From Candidatus Zhuqueibacterota bacterium (lineage in GTDB: Bacteria > Zhuqueibacterota > Zhuqueibacteria > Thermofontimicrobiales > Thiofontviventaceae), in contig JAFGOE010000074.1 in assembly GCA_016926625.1 (NCBI GenBank), forward strand, positions 1-56,037: a stretch of 56,037 nucleotides of DNA. The letters are read 5' to 3'. Position numbers and translations under genes: made by a program. Below, one piece after another: positions 15,295 to 26,027 of this stretch. Position 1 is the stretch's first letter; every line of letters begins with the position of its first letter. Below the pieces are notes generated by a model that saw nothing but the letters and a program-made list of their open reading frames with translations, searched no databases and had not been told where the DNA came from.

Positions 15295-16944
15295 CTACCT
15301 CAACACAATCATCTTGCCCCAACACACCATTTCCCCTGTTCTGACACCATAAAGGTACACCCCACTACTCAGTTCATCCCCTCGTAATATCACTGAATGG
15401 CGACCTGCTGATAATTCTTCATCCAACAATCGCATTATCTCCTTCCCCATCATATCATACACCACCAACCGAACCTCTCCCGCTCTTGCCAATTCAAATT
15501 GAATCACGGTCGATGAATTGAACGGATTAGGGTAACTCGGAAATAGCCGCAACTCATTCGGAAAAACTCCTGTTCCCTTATCGTCTTTAATGTCAACAAA
15601 ACCTCGATATTCATACGCCCCTATATCGACACCGCCTCCAACAGGTCTGAGATTGCCTTCAAAATCAGTCGATGGTGCATCAATCCATGTTCCATGATCA
15701 ATCGCAGGACTATCGTGCAACAGGTGGAAATCATAATGCACAGCATCTAAAAATAAGATATTATCATCAGATACGACCAATGAATGTGCATCCTGGCCGC
15801 TGTAGCTTGTCCAGTCCCCATTCGATACCTGATCTAATGTAAATTCATCTGTATAAGCAACTGCAATGGCCCGGAACGAATCATCGTTATGAAAAATATT
15901 GTTATCACCGACATACTTATTGACTCCCATCTGCTCGAACGCCAGCCCAATATTATCCCCTCCCGCGAGTATGCAATTATACATACGTAGCGCATCGGCT
16001 GGGTTTTCGACCCAAATTGTATATGTGTCCGCATCATAAAAAGTACAATTGACCAGCGTGATGACGCCAGGCTCATCATCCCAATCTAATTCCACATTTG
16101 CACCCTCACTGCCGTAACCAATGCAATTCACAAGCTTCACCTCATCCTGCCACAGCTTATAGGCACTATTCCAGCAGTCGTATGCGATACAGCAATTAAG
16201 AACTGATTTACAGGCACTGATATCGAACCCATCGAACACATCGTATGCACTGCAGCGATTGAATGTAAAATCATGCTGCGCTCCATGTCCCAGAGCAAAT
16301 CCATCCACGTTCTGCTGCCTGTCCCTGCCTGTATGGGCAACGCAGTCGTTAAACGTACCATGATAGCAATCCGCTCCGCCGGCAGTAGATACATCGAACC
16401 CATATAGATCGAAGTGATGCACCTCTACCCTGTTAAATAAAAAATCATGTGTTCCGTCGGCGACACCAATACCATAAAAGACATCATGCACGGTACAATC
16501 GGATAGTTCCAGGTTCGCGGCGTTCTCGATCCAGATCCCATTTTCTCCCCAATCACGAATTTCCAGACCAAGGAGTTTGATATAATCCTTATCTAAAACA
16601 ATGCCATTCTGAGTTTCCGTGACGCCAGTACCGTCGATAATGGGTCTCTCTCCGGGATATGCAGAAAATACGATATACCCGTCAACGGCATTGCCTTCAT
16701 TCTCAAAATACAGATGTTCGTTGTACTCACCGGCTCTGATATAAACCGTATCACCAGCCACTGCCGTTTCGATCGCCCGACCAATAGTTAACCACGGCAA
16801 TATCAAAGTACCTGGATTTATATCACTGGCCATGTTGGTATTGCAGTTGACGTAATATGTTGAAGCTTGGGTGGTTAGAGGAGTTATAGTAAGTATGGTG
16901 ATGGTGATGAAGGTTAATAATTTTTTAATGGTAGATTTTTGCAT
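15295..16944 (-). CDS. Secreted parallel beta-helix (PbH1) protein with sorting domain
   Basis: This 549-residue protein has a signal peptide (about 1-27). It then shows the start typical of right-handed beta-helix proteins (YYVN, PGT, PWLTIGRAIETAVAGDTVYIRAG), followed by repeated strands with the pattern VVNCT/LNCCIAYDC from about 60 to 420 and the ending PAIDHGT, VDIGAYEYRG. Such folds bind or cleave polysaccharides, but no lyase catalytic residues can be identified. The C-terminus is a sorting domain (SYPNPFNSS). The start is MQKSTIKKLL. Together with the preceding secreted gene it makes a co-directional pair separated by array A3. Confidence 0.82.
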   Translation of the reverse strand: MQKSTIKKLLTFITITILTITPLTTQASTYYVNCNTNMASDINPGTLILPWLTIGRAIETAVAGDTVYIRAGEYNEHLYFENEGNAVDGYIVFSAYPGERPIIDGTGVTETQNGIVLDKDYIKLLGLEIRDWGENGIWIENAANLELSDCTVHDVFYGIGVADGTHDFLFNRVEVHHFDLYGFDVSTAGGADCYHGTFNDCVAHTGRDRQQNVDGFALGHGAQHDFTFNRCSAYDVFDGFDISACKSVLNCCIAYDCWNSAYKLWQDEVKLVNCIGYGSEGANVELDWDDEPGVITLVNCTFYDADTYTIWVENPADALRMYNCILAGGDNIGLAFEQMGVNKYVGDNNIFHNDDSFRAIAVAYTDEFTLDQVSNGDWTSYSGQDAHSLVVSDDNILFLDAVHYDFHLLHDSPAIDHGTWIDAPSTDFEGNLRPVGGGVDIGAYEYRGFVDIKDDKGTGVFPNELRLFPSYPNPFNSSTVIQFELARAGEVRLVVYDMMGKEIMRLLDEELSAGRHSVILRGDELSSGVYLYGVRTGEMVCWGKMIVLR

Positions 16945-16966
16945 ATTTCTTCCTATTAAATTTAAA

Positions 16967-17425
16967 AAACTTTTAACACGAAGCTCACGAAGCCCCGCAC
17001 CGCCAAAAATCTTTCCAACACAGAGAGCACAGAGCCTCCTCCCTCAACCCATTATGAGTAAAAATGCTGTCATTGCGAGGAGCATGCCCGTGTAACGGGT
17101 ATGCGACGAAGCAATCCCCCCAATCCATGCAACGAATTTCTCTAGATCTTAATGTCCGCTGCAGTAGTGTATTGGATTGCTTCGTTGCCCGCTCTGCGGG
17201 CGCCTCGCAATGACAGCATTTTTCCCTCTGGCGGGCCTGGGCGGGGCTCTGTGCTCTCTGTGTTTCAAGCTTTTCTTAATGTTTCATGCTTTTCTTCGTG
17301 CTCTTCGTGTCTCTTCGTGCCCTTCGTGGTTCCAGCTTTTTAGGGCCCGGGCGGGGGCTCTGTGCCCTCTGTGCTCTCTGTGGTTACAGCTTTTCTTTGT
17401 GCCCCTCGTGGTGACAGCTTTTTAA
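16967..17425. repeat. Type A array, copy A4, with element B1 in its centre
   Basis: The left arm (16967-17040) has CACGAAG and CACAGAG units. The right arm (17235-17425) has CTCTGTG, CTTCGTG and GCTTTT units. The centre is occupied by palindromic element B1 (17060-17223). The array fills the 502-base gap between two minus-strand genes. ORFs within it are low complexity and not coding. Confidence 0.82.
17060..17223. repeat. Palindromic element B, copy B1
   Basis: This 164-bp element has terminal inverted repeats AAAAATGCTGTCATTGCGAG / CTCGCAATGACAGCATTTTT. Each arm next has a small GC hairpin (CCCGTGTAACGGG left, CCCGCTCTGCGGG right), then CGAAGCAATCC / GGATTGCTTCG. The centre is unpaired with GCAACGAATTTCTCTAGATC and GTCCGCTGCAGTAGTGT. 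It has no ORF of substance, so it resembles a REP/MITE-type non-autonomous element. Confidence 0.85.
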
Positions 17426-17446
17426 AGCGCTTTCCCGATCCTCCCC

Positions 17447-18652
<1,206 letters not shown>

Positions 18653-18777
18653 TTATTTGATTTTCGATCTGCCCGTAGCCTATCTGATCCGGCCTCGAAC
18701 AATTACATTTTGCTATATTTTCATGTACTTATGATGTTAAGCCACAACTTAATTGAGGTTATATCAACTCCAACGGC

Positions 18778-19515
18778 TCAGATGATCCATTTGCGATATA
18801 TATTTCGTAAGCTGATGAAGAATAGAACGACGCAATACAGGGTGATCAGTAAGAAGTCGACCCATAGCGGCAACATGTTGTCTCCTTGAACGGCACCATG
18901 GAGAATGTCGACACCGTAAGTCAGCGGGAGCATGAACGATATCGGTTTTAAAAAAACGGGCAGAGAAACAACCGGAAAGAAAAGACCACAGAGAAAGATC
19001 ATCGGAAAACGGAAGAAATTAGAAAACGTCTGTGCCTCAAATACCTCACTCACCGAAACAGCAATGAAAAGACCTAAAAACGTGGAAGCGATCGCGATCA
19101 TGACGACGGCAGGTATCACCGTCAGCCATTGAACTTGAGAGAGATCCGCGAGAAATAATCCGATGAACACCGGTACAAACGCGTTAATCGTCCCAAACAG
19201 TATCGCCCCGCTCGTCTTAGCCAGCATCAGCAGTTCCAGCGGTATCGGTGCGAGCAGCAGCCTCTCGAACGAACGGTTCTTCTTCTCAAAGGTTACCGTA
19301 ACCGACAGCATCGAGGTGGTACCAAAAAGGATCGAGATCGCCATCACGCCCGGTAATAACGAAAGAATACTCTCCAGACCTCTGCCCGACTTGACGAAAA
19401 ACATCCCGGTCCATGCTACCGGAAAAATCAAACCCCAACTGATATTTGGCGGTTTGAGATAATAGGTTCGCATATCCTTGAGCATGATGTTCCAGTATGC
19501 AATCCATCGCTTCAT
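18778..19515 (-). CDS. ABC-2 type transporter permease
   Basis: This 245-residue integral membrane protein has about six hydrophobic segments and the ABC-2 family layout (MLKDMRTYYLKPPNI, FEKKNRSFERLLLAPI, and a late LPLTYGVDILHG). It overlaps the ATPase gene upstream by four bases (ATGA at 19512-19515), so the two form one transporter and are translationally coupled. Exported substrates of this class include drugs, lipids and polysaccharides. Nothing in the sequence fixes the substrate. The lack of any accessory gene nearby leaves it open. Confidence 0.88.
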   Translation of the reverse strand: MKRWIAYWNIMLKDMRTYYLKPPNISWGLIFPVAWTGMFFVKSGRGLESILSLLPGVMAISILFGTTSMLSVTVTFEKKNRSFERLLLAPIPLELLMLAKTSGAILFGTINAFVPVFIGLFLADLSQVQWLTVIPAVVMIAIASTFLGLFIAVSVSEVFEAQTFSNFFRFPMIFLCGLFFPVVSLPVFLKPISFMLPLTYGVDILHGAVQGDNMLPLWVDFLLITLYCVVLFFISLRNIYRKWII

Positions 19516-20528
19516 AGGCTGTTCCTGCCCTTGTCTTTTTCCTTTTCCTTCTTCATGATATTCAATTCGATACCGGTCAGCCTGACAAATACTTCCTCAA
19601 GCGAGGGTCGTATCCGACGAGCTTCGGTGACTTCCGCACCGTGATCCTCGATGAAACGCAATAAACTACCAACACTGATAGCCTGGTCCGATTCGACGCG
19701 TATCTGTGTATCTGATAATGCCTGAAAAGTCAGATGAGGAAATTTGACTGCTAATTTTTGATGCAGTTCTTTTGCGGAATTTGATACAGAGATAATCATC
19801 ACCTTCTTATCCTGTATCGGCTGTAACAGATTATGAACTGAGTCGATTGCTATAATTTTGCCGTTGACGATGAAGGCGATCCTCTCGCATAATCGCTCCG
19901 CCTCTTCAATATAGTGGGTAGTAAGAAAGATGGTTGTACCGGCATGATGCAAATCGTCGATAAGCTGTCTGATCTGACGGGCGCTGGCTACGTCGATGCC
20001 CGTAGTAGGTTCATCCAGAAACAGTATTGGAGGTCGGTGGATAATACCGGCTGCGATAGTTAACTTCCGTTTCATGCCCTTCGAATAGGTGCCAAACTTA
20101 CGGGAAGCAGCCTCTTCTAATCCAAACGTTTTGATCAATTCTGATGCACGATGCTGACGCTCACTTTTGAGTATCCCATATAACGAAGCACAAAAACAGA
20201 GATTATCAAAGCCCGATAATTCCGGATAAAGATTGCTCTCATCCGGGACGACTCCGATCAACTGCTGAGCAGCTTTCGGATTACGGGTACACTCCGATCC
20301 GGCGATGTGTATAGTACCCGAATCAGGTCTCGCCAGACCGATCAGCATATTGATCGTGGTGGTCTTACCTGCACCATTGGGTCCCAAAAAGCCGAAGAGT
20401 TCACCCTGGTGTACATCGAACGCAATGTCATCAACGGCTACAACCTTGCCAAACGTCTTAGTCAATCGCTCAACTGAGATAAAAGGTTTACCATCACCGA
20501 TCGGATCGGTTAACGTCTTTTTCTCCAT
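19512..20528 (-). CDS. ABC transporter ATP-binding protein (ABC-2/DrrA type)
   Basis: This 338-residue ATPase has Walker A GPNGAGKT (49-56), signature YSKGMKRK, Walker B ILFLDEPTTGID and the H-loop TTHYIEEAE. A C-terminal extension of about 100 residues follows, as in the CcmA/DrrA group. AAGGAAAT lies before the ATG at 20528. It couples ATP hydrolysis to the ABC-2 permease downstream, with which it overlaps by four bases. The signature is SKG rather than SGG, which is normal for this subfamily. Confidence 0.92.
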   Translation of the reverse strand: MEKKTLTDPIGDGKPFISVERLTKTFGKVVAVDDIAFDVHQGELFGFLGPNGAGKTTTINMLIGLARPDSGTIHIAGSECTRNPKAAQQLIGVVPDESNLYPELSGFDNLCFCASLYGILKSERQHRASELIKTFGLEEAASRKFGTYSKGMKRKLTIAAGIIHRPPILFLDEPTTGIDVASARQIRQLIDDLHHAGTTIFLTTHYIEEAERLCERIAFIVNGKIIAIDSVHNLLQPIQDKKVMIISVSNSAKELHQKLAVKFPHLTFQALSDTQIRVESDQAISVGSLLRFIEDHGAEVTEARRIRPSLEEVFVRLTGIELNIMKKEKEKDKGRNSL

Positions 20529-20677
20529 CGATAATTTCCTTTATCTCAATCTCTAATCTTGATTACATCCACATAGTACAATAAGCAAATTCAACACGAT
20601 CCGGCTTACATCGTCACGACATGTTTTAGCAGGTTGCAGCCATTGATTAACATAGGACTATCTATCAAAACCATTTG

Positions 20678-20791
20678 ACAGGCTGGTGTCGTAATAAAAA
20701 TTTCTTAGAAAGCGCTAATTCCATTTGATTCCGTTTCTAAAGCTTCCGCCTGATTAGCTCGAGGAAATGACTCTGTTACGACACGGCCTGT
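20678..20791. repeat. Nested inverted repeat in the gap after the OmpA lipoprotein gene
   Basis: ACAGGCTGGTGTCGTAA (20678-20694) pairs with TTACGACACGGCCTGT (20776-20791), apart from a small bulge. Inside it TTAGAAA and TTTCTAA form a second stem. It begins only eight bases beyond the OmpA stop on the minus strand, so it could act as a 3' structure of that transcript or be a short mobile element. I saw no second copy in the window. Confidence 0.5.
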
Positions 20792-20798
20792 AACTAGT

Positions 20799-21467
20799 TT
20801 AGCTTTCGGTGTTTTCTTTTGCCACTTTTTTCAGATCATCGTTCGCGTAAATGGCAACTTCGACTCGACGGTTCTGTGCTTTACCCTCTACTGTCTCGTT
20901 GTCAGCGATCGGCTGGCTTTCGCCGTAACCCATAATCGTGAATCGGGTCGGATCCACTTGCAGACTTGCCAGAAAATTAGAAACCGCTTGCGCGCGCTGC
21001 TTCGACAATTCCAGATTGTACTCCTCTGAGCCCGTTGCATCCGTATGACCTTCCAGTAAAATATTGGTGTCATCATACTTCTGCAAAATTTCAGCTAAAT
21101 TGGTCAAATTCGTACGACTCTCGGCGTTTAAGGTCGCTTTGTTGACTTCGAATAATAATCCGGAATCAAACGTGATCTTAATGCCTTCACCGATACGTTC
21201 GATCTTCGCACCAGCGATGTCCTTTTCCATCTCTTCAGCCTGCTTATCCATATAGCGACCGATGTAAGCACCTGCAGCACCACCGATTACAGCGCCAATG
21301 ATAGCGCCTACAGCGGTATTGCCAGCCTGTTTACCGATAACGCCACCGACAACTCCGCCGGCACCGGCACCGATTACACCACCTGTCGCCGTCTTGTTCC
21401 ACGATGAACAATTGATATTAACCATCAACAGCGATACGGCTAATGCAAAAATAATGAATCTCTTCAT
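20799..21467 (-). CDS. OmpA-family lipoprotein with glycine zipper (YiaD-like)
   Basis: This 222-residue protein has a signal with Cys20 after NIN (weak lipobox), a glycine-zipper region (about 28-70: GAGAGGVVGGVIG and repeats) that should insert in membrane, and a C-terminal OmpA peptidoglycan-binding domain (GHTDATGSEEYN, LSKQRAQAVSNFL, GYGESQPIADN, KAQNRRVEV). It would link outer membrane and peptidoglycan. AGGAGGT precedes the ATG. A consensus promoter lies about 240 bases upstream, so the mRNA has a long leader containing a small hairpin. Confidence 0.9.
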   Translation of the reverse strand: MKRFIIFALAVSLLMVNINCSSWNKTATGGVIGAGAGGVVGGVIGKQAGNTAVGAIIGAVIGGAAGAYIGRYMDKQAEEMEKDIAGAKIERIGEGIKITFDSGLLFEVNKATLNAESRTNLTNLAEILQKYDDTNILLEGHTDATGSEEYNLELSKQRAQAVSNFLASLQVDPTRFTIMGYGESQPIADNETVEGKAQNRRVEVAIYANDDLKKVAKENTES

Positions 21468-21625
21468 TACAATACCTCCTACAATTAATGATATTAATTA
21501 TGGTTATCGCCGCCCGTTATTTATAATCTATAATTTTGAAGGTCTTATCTTTAATCCTGAAATCACTTTTTCTGTTATGTAATGATCGATTTTCTGCACC
21601 ATGATCTAGACAGCGAACCTTAAGA

Positions 21626-21642
21626 ACAGGGTGCAGCCCTGT
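21626..21642. other. Small hairpin in the leader of the OmpA gene
   Basis: ACAGGG (21626-21631), loop TGCAG, CCCTGT (21637-21642). It lies within the 352-base gap 21468-21819 and inside the predicted OmpA 5' leader. There is no U-tract on either side, so it is not a standard terminator. Confidence 0.35.
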
Positions 21643-21703
21643 CTAAAATTATCTACTCATTCTAAATACTAAAATTATATACGCTTTTATAGCACATTAT
21701 TAT

Positions 21704-21732
21704 AATTTAGTTAATATTTACATCATTGTCAA
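21704..21732 (-). promoter_or_regulatory. Predicted promoter for the OmpA lipoprotein gene
   Basis: On the minus strand TTGACA (21732-21727), 17 bases, TAAATT (21709-21704). The match to the consensus is perfect at -35. The implied leader is about 230 bases, unusually long for this window. Confidence 0.6.
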
Positions 21733-21819
21733 TTAAAAATTTGATAATTATCCTATTTTTAGAATGGATGGATAATCATGAAATCTGTGAGAATACCCTG
21801 GTGAATCAATCCAATGCTG

Positions 21820-22959
21820 TCACTTCGTCTGACTCAGCGAAGCGGCTTTCTCATCGATCTCTTGCAACGTAAATCGAACGCTTACGACATACGGCATCTC
21901 ACCCTCTTCCCAATGCCCGTACGTGGTGGCGATGAACGTCCCATCAGGGAGCAACTCCAGACCCGGGTAAGCGCAATCTTCACCTTTCTTATTGTCCATG
22001 ATTCTAATGCGATACTGTCCCTGCCTGCCGTGCAGGATATCATCATAGGTACCAACCCACGCCACCCAGTCGCCTCTGGTAGGACTCTCATGCGCCATAT
22101 CGCGAAACGTGATGACGAGTCGGCCGTCCGGCGCGTATTTGCACGTATGCCGGTCGCCTGTGAGCGATCCTTGTACTTCTCTCGGCTTCGTCCACGTCTC
22201 CCCCTCGTCATCGGAAAACATTACAAATGAATTCATCGCGCGACTGTTCTCGCGAAGCAGTAAGGCGATCTGATTCCCATCAGGAGAACGAACTAATCCG
22301 GGTTCGCACAGATGCGCCGTCTCATGCTCCGCAATGATTTCCGGCTGCCCCCACGTTAGGCCACCATCAGTAGAGATCGTCTTATAAACCTTAAACTTCC
22401 CGCGAACACCCGCATTTTCGAAGAAGCGACCATCATCGTGAAACAGCGCCATGTAATGACCATTTTTTAAGCGGTCGACCGATGACATGGCGACAATGCC
22501 ACCGTAATCGCCGATCGGCTCCAGCGATGTCCAGTTAACCCCATCATCCTCCGAATAGGCCATGCGGATCGGATACAGTCCGGAGAACATGATCAGACGT
22601 CCTTTTCCCTGCGGATCAGTCACCCGATAAATGGTGGGCACTTCCTGCGACGTGGCCCAGTTCTCGGGCACAGGTAACCTCTCGCTCCAGGTCATTCCGC
22701 CATCCGTGCTCCTTTTCATCACGATCGGACCCCGGCCATGACCTTTGGGATAGACCGCGATCATCGTCTTCTGATCGTCCAGCAATACCGTGGTGGGATG
22801 TCCTAAATACTGCCCCGACTCCCTGTCCACAACAACTTGCCGATGCGTCTCAGCAGAGAGATCAATGATCGGGATATCGTATCCCCTGTCGATTTTTCCG
22901 CATCCTTGCAACAGTAACAACAACATGAGAGTAATGATCCAATTCGTTAATCTTACCAT
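21820..22959 (-). CDS. Sialidase-like BNR-repeat lipoprotein
   Basis: This 379-residue protein has a lipoprotein signal with Cys20 (LLQGC). Four Asp boxes mark a beta-propeller: STDGGMTW (84-91), SEDDGVNW (136-143), STDGGLTW (196-203) and SDDEGETW (249-256). The domain matches the BNR_2/exo-alpha-sialidase superfamily. A classical FRIP arginine motif is not seen near the N-terminus, so hydrolysis of sialic acid is uncertain; other glycan-acting or binding propellers have the same fold. It lies 123 bases downstream of the GH29 gene on the same strand, which suggests a shared glycan substrate. Confidence 0.75.
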   Translation of the reverse strand: MVRLTNWIITLMLLLLLQGCGKIDRGYDIPIIDLSAETHRQVVVDRESGQYLGHPTTVLLDDQKTMIAVYPKGHGRGPIVMKRSTDGGMTWSERLPVPENWATSQEVPTIYRVTDPQGKGRLIMFSGLYPIRMAYSEDDGVNWTSLEPIGDYGGIVAMSSVDRLKNGHYMALFHDDGRFFENAGVRGKFKVYKTISTDGGLTWGQPEIIAEHETAHLCEPGLVRSPDGNQIALLLRENSRAMNSFVMFSDDEGETWTKPREVQGSLTGDRHTCKYAPDGRLVITFRDMAHESPTRGDWVAWVGTYDDILHGRQGQYRIRIMDNKKGEDCAYPGLELLPDGTFIATTYGHWEEGEMPYVVSVRFTLQEIDEKAASLSQTK

Positions 22960-23082
22960 GATAAGCCCTCACCAACTTTGTTTTTTTATAAACCTAATTT
23001 GTATCTTGATTTTCTGATCGATTGATTTAAAACTGATTAAACCGCTTCTACTTCTCCCCGGTAGAACCCATGCGACAGGCAG

Positions 23083-24567
23083 CTAATCCTGTCCGACTCC
23101 CTCATCAGCCGATGCCTTATAGAGACCGAAATTGGAAATGGCAGGGGTATTATTCGACTCCATGATGATGAGCCGTACCCTGTCGGTTTGCACAGGTTTG
23201 ATTCGTAATAATCGCTTGTAACCGATGGTCGTCCCCCGCGTTAACGTCAGCCATTCATGATCCACCCGTCCTTCAACAGAAAACTTCGATATGCGCTGAC
23301 CGAAACGTATCGGTTCCTGAATCATGATGCGATCGAACTGCACCCTGTCACCTAAATCGATCTCGATCGTTGCCTGCCGTACCGAATCATCGGTTGCCCA
23401 GTAGCTGTCCGCGTCGTCATCGAGGATGTTCTGCGGAGAAAATTTCTTGTGGTTCAAGCGAGAATTGCTCGCCCTGGCCACTTTACCTTGCGCCAGATTA
23501 ACGTCGAACGTCTCTTCCAGAATCTCATGAAATTTTTTCAGCGCGCTAATATCGTTCTCATGGAACAGCCCTCTCCTGTCAGGGGGAATATTCAACAACA
23601 ACACCCCGTTCCTGCCTACGGATTTGTAATAGATATCAACCAGTTGCTGCGGCGTCTTCACCAGTGTATCCTCCCTCTCATGATAAAACCAGCCGGGCCT
23701 GACTGAGACATCGCATTCACCCACTACCCAGGTTGTACCTTCCGGATCGCCGGAATTTAAATAGTCAACATCCGCTTCTCCGATCACCGTTTTATCCACG
23801 GACAACATCGACCAGTTAGTCTCACCGGCATGGCCGTGCTCGTTACCGATCCATCGGATATCCGGTCCCGAATCTGAGAATATAAGTAAATCCGGCTGCA
23901 AACGTTTGACGAGCTTAAAGGTCTCATCCCAGTGATAATATGTTTTTCTGTCGATCCTCCGCTCTTCCCTGGCACCACCATAATACCCGGTCCCTCCGTT
24001 CGCTCCGTCGAACCATATTTCCGATATCTCACCATAGCGCGTCAGCAATTCAGTCAACTGATCACGGTAATAGCGAATATAGTTATCGCGTCCGTACTCT
24101 GCATGATTCCGATCCCAGGGTGATAAATAGAGACCGACCCTCAATCCGTACTCATGACACGCGTCGACAAATTCCCGCACGACATCGCCCTGACCGTTTT
24201 TCCACGGACTGTTTTTAACCGAATGGTCTGTATGATCGCTGGGCCAGAGACAGAATCCGTCATGATGTTTCGCGGTGAGAATTAGCTGTTTCATTCCAAC
24301 GTCTTTTGCCGTGGCTGCCCATTGTCGCGTGTTCAACACCGTCGGATTAAATACATCCGGTGATTCATCACCGTAACCCCATTCGCGATCCGTAAACGTA
24401 TTCACGGTGAAATGCACGAAACCGATGAGTTCCATTCGCTGATAGGCGATCTGCTGCTCTGTGGAGACCACCTCGTTCGGGGGGATATCAGCAGGGCGAT
24501 GGCTGCAGGAAAATGCCATCACAATCGATGAGCACAAGATTACGATACAGCATGTGTTTAAATTCAT
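23083..24567 (-). CDS. GH29 alpha-L-fucosidase with C-terminal F5/8 type C domain, lipoprotein
   Basis: This 494-residue protein starts at the ATG at 24567, which puts the lipoprotein signal (Cys21 in MAFSC) at the N-terminus; a longer frame upstream would bury it. The GH29 domain covers about 40-350, with HFTVNTFTDREWGYG, LTAKHHDGFCLWPS, LYLSPWD and the nucleophile Asp187 in EIWFDGANGG. A discoidin/F5-8C carbohydrate-binding module follows from about 357 (NLAQGKVARASNS, YWATDD, FDRIMIQEPI). It should remove alpha-L-fucose from glycans outside the cell or in the periplasm. It is co-directional with the sialidase-like gene and divergent from the RND operon. Confidence 0.9.
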   Translation of the reverse strand: MNLNTCCIVILCSSIVMAFSCSHRPADIPPNEVVSTEQQIAYQRMELIGFVHFTVNTFTDREWGYGDESPDVFNPTVLNTRQWAATAKDVGMKQLILTAKHHDGFCLWPSDHTDHSVKNSPWKNGQGDVVREFVDACHEYGLRVGLYLSPWDRNHAEYGRDNYIRYYRDQLTELLTRYGEISEIWFDGANGGTGYYGGAREERRIDRKTYYHWDETFKLVKRLQPDLLIFSDSGPDIRWIGNEHGHAGETNWSMLSVDKTVIGEADVDYLNSGDPEGTTWVVGECDVSVRPGWFYHEREDTLVKTPQQLVDIYYKSVGRNGVLLLNIPPDRRGLFHENDISALKKFHEILEETFDVNLAQGKVARASNSRLNHKKFSPQNILDDDADSYWATDDSVRQATIEIDLGDRVQFDRIMIQEPIRFGQRISKFSVEGRVDHEWLTLTRGTTIGYKRLLRIKPVQTDRVRLIIMESNNTPAISNFGLYKASADEGVGQD

Positions 24568-24741
24568 ATTCACTCTTTTTGATTTTAAAGGTGAAATGCA
24601 TTTTTTATCTTCTTTCAAACAATACGTGTTTCTGATCAAATGGAAAAGATGTTGTATTTATAAGAAATTACTATTTTTTCTCTAAAATTGCAATAAATAA
24701 TTGTTCACGGCTGTCTTCATGTTGTTAACTCATAAATTTAC

Positions 24742-24770
24742 TTGATTCTATTTCATTAATTTTGTATAAT
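24742..24770 (+). promoter_or_regulatory. Predicted promoter for the RND efflux operon
   Basis: TTGATT (24742-24747), 17 bases, TATAAT (24765-24770), about 64 bases before the ATG at 24834. It lies in the divergent 266-base region shared with GH29. No operator or regulator gene is evident nearby. Confidence 0.6.
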
Positions 24771-24833
24771 ATATTTATTTAGGTAAATCCACGATTATAT
24801 TGTGACATGCTGAAACAAAGGAATCGAATACAG

Positions 24834-26027
24834 ATGAAGAAATATGCCTTAAGAGCAATTCTGGTCATTTTTGTGGCCTTTTTTTTATGGCGGGTGATTT
24901 CGTTAGTGACCCGCAATAAACAGGGAAACACCAATCGAGGCGGAAGGCCGCCGGTCGCGGTGGAAATCGATTCGGTACGCCATGGTGCGATCAAAGAAGT
25001 TCAGTCGTTTACGGGTTCAGTCTACGCGAAATATCAGTATATCGTCGCCTCCAAGGTGACCGGACGCATCATCGAGATTCGCAAACGTATTGGCGATACA
25101 GTAAAAAACGGGGAGTTGCTGGCCCGTATCGATGATGCCGAATATGAACAGGCCCTGCGTGAAGCGGAGGCGAATCTAAAAATATCCGAAGCGTCATTAA
25201 CAGAGGCCATCGGACAATTTGAACTGGCGAAGCAGGAATTGGAACGAGTGCAATCGCTGCAAGCGAAAGGGATCGCCTCGTCCTCTGAATTAGACGCCGC
25301 ACTCAACAACTACAACGCCCAGGAATCCCGCATCAAGTTATCGAGGGCGCAAATTGAAGGACGGGAGGCCGCACTACAGTCGGCCAGGATCCGCTTAAGT
25401 TACACCCGCCTAATCGCCAGCGAACCTGGCTTCATCGGCGAGCGCTACGTGGATGAAGGCAGTCTGATAGCACCCAATGCCCCTATCCTATCCGTTATCG
25501 GTATCGATACGGTGATCGTACGGACGACGGTGATCGAGAGAGTCTATGGGATCATCAAAGTGGGTCAGCCCTGCCGTGTGATGGTGGACGCATTTCCTGA
25601 TCGATCGTTTTATGGTGAAGTCGTGCGGATCGCACCGATGTTGCAGGAGACATCACGCGTCGCCGAGATGGAAGTGGAAGTGACCAACGATTCCCTGTTC
25701 CTGATACCCGGAATGTTCGCTAAAGTCGAGGTCGTTCTGCAGGAAAGGCAACGGGCACAGATTGTGCCTAATCAATCCGTCGTATCGTTCGAAGGGACCA
25801 GCGGAGTGTTTATCATCGCGGCGGATAAACCTGTCGCGAATTTCGTTCCGGTCCAGGTCGGTATCGCCTCGAGCGATTTTACGGAAATCGTATCGCCGGA
25901 ACTGAATGGGATGGTCGTCACTCTAGGCCAGCATATGCTGGAACATGGCAGTACAGTGATTCTGCCGGATCGAAATGATGAAGAATCGAGCGATCAGGGT
26001 GCGAAAAAAGAGGAGGCCGCCTCATGA
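24834..26027 (+). CDS. RND efflux periplasmic adaptor (HlyD/MFP family)
   Basis: This 397-residue protein has an N-terminal membrane anchor (about 6-25), a lipoyl-like half (VTGRIIEIRKRIGDTVKNGELLARID), a coiled-coil hairpin (about 110-180, heptads EANLKISEASLTEAI) and beta-barrel/MP domains. It bridges the RND pump and the outer membrane channel. The ATG at 24834 is chosen, with AAAGGAA 12 bases upstream; an ATG at 24807 is also possible. The stop overlaps the pump start by four bases (ATGA). Confidence 0.9.
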   Translation: MKKYALRAILVIFVAFFLWRVISLVTRNKQGNTNRGGRPPVAVEIDSVRHGAIKEVQSFTGSVYAKYQYIVASKVTGRIIEIRKRIGDTVKNGELLARIDDAEYEQALREAEANLKISEASLTEAIGQFELAKQELERVQSLQAKGIASSSELDAALNNYNAQESRIKLSRAQIEGREAALQSARIRLSYTRLIASEPGFIGERYVDEGSLIAPNAPILSVIGIDTVIVRTTVIERVYGIIKVGQPCRVMVDAFPDRSFYGEVVRIAPMLQETSRVAEMEVEVTNDSLFLIPGMFAKVEVVLQERQRAQIVPNQSVVSFEGTSGVFIIAADKPVANFVPVQVGIASSDFTEIVSPELNGMVVTLGQHMLEHGSTVILPDRNDEESSDQGAKKEEAAS

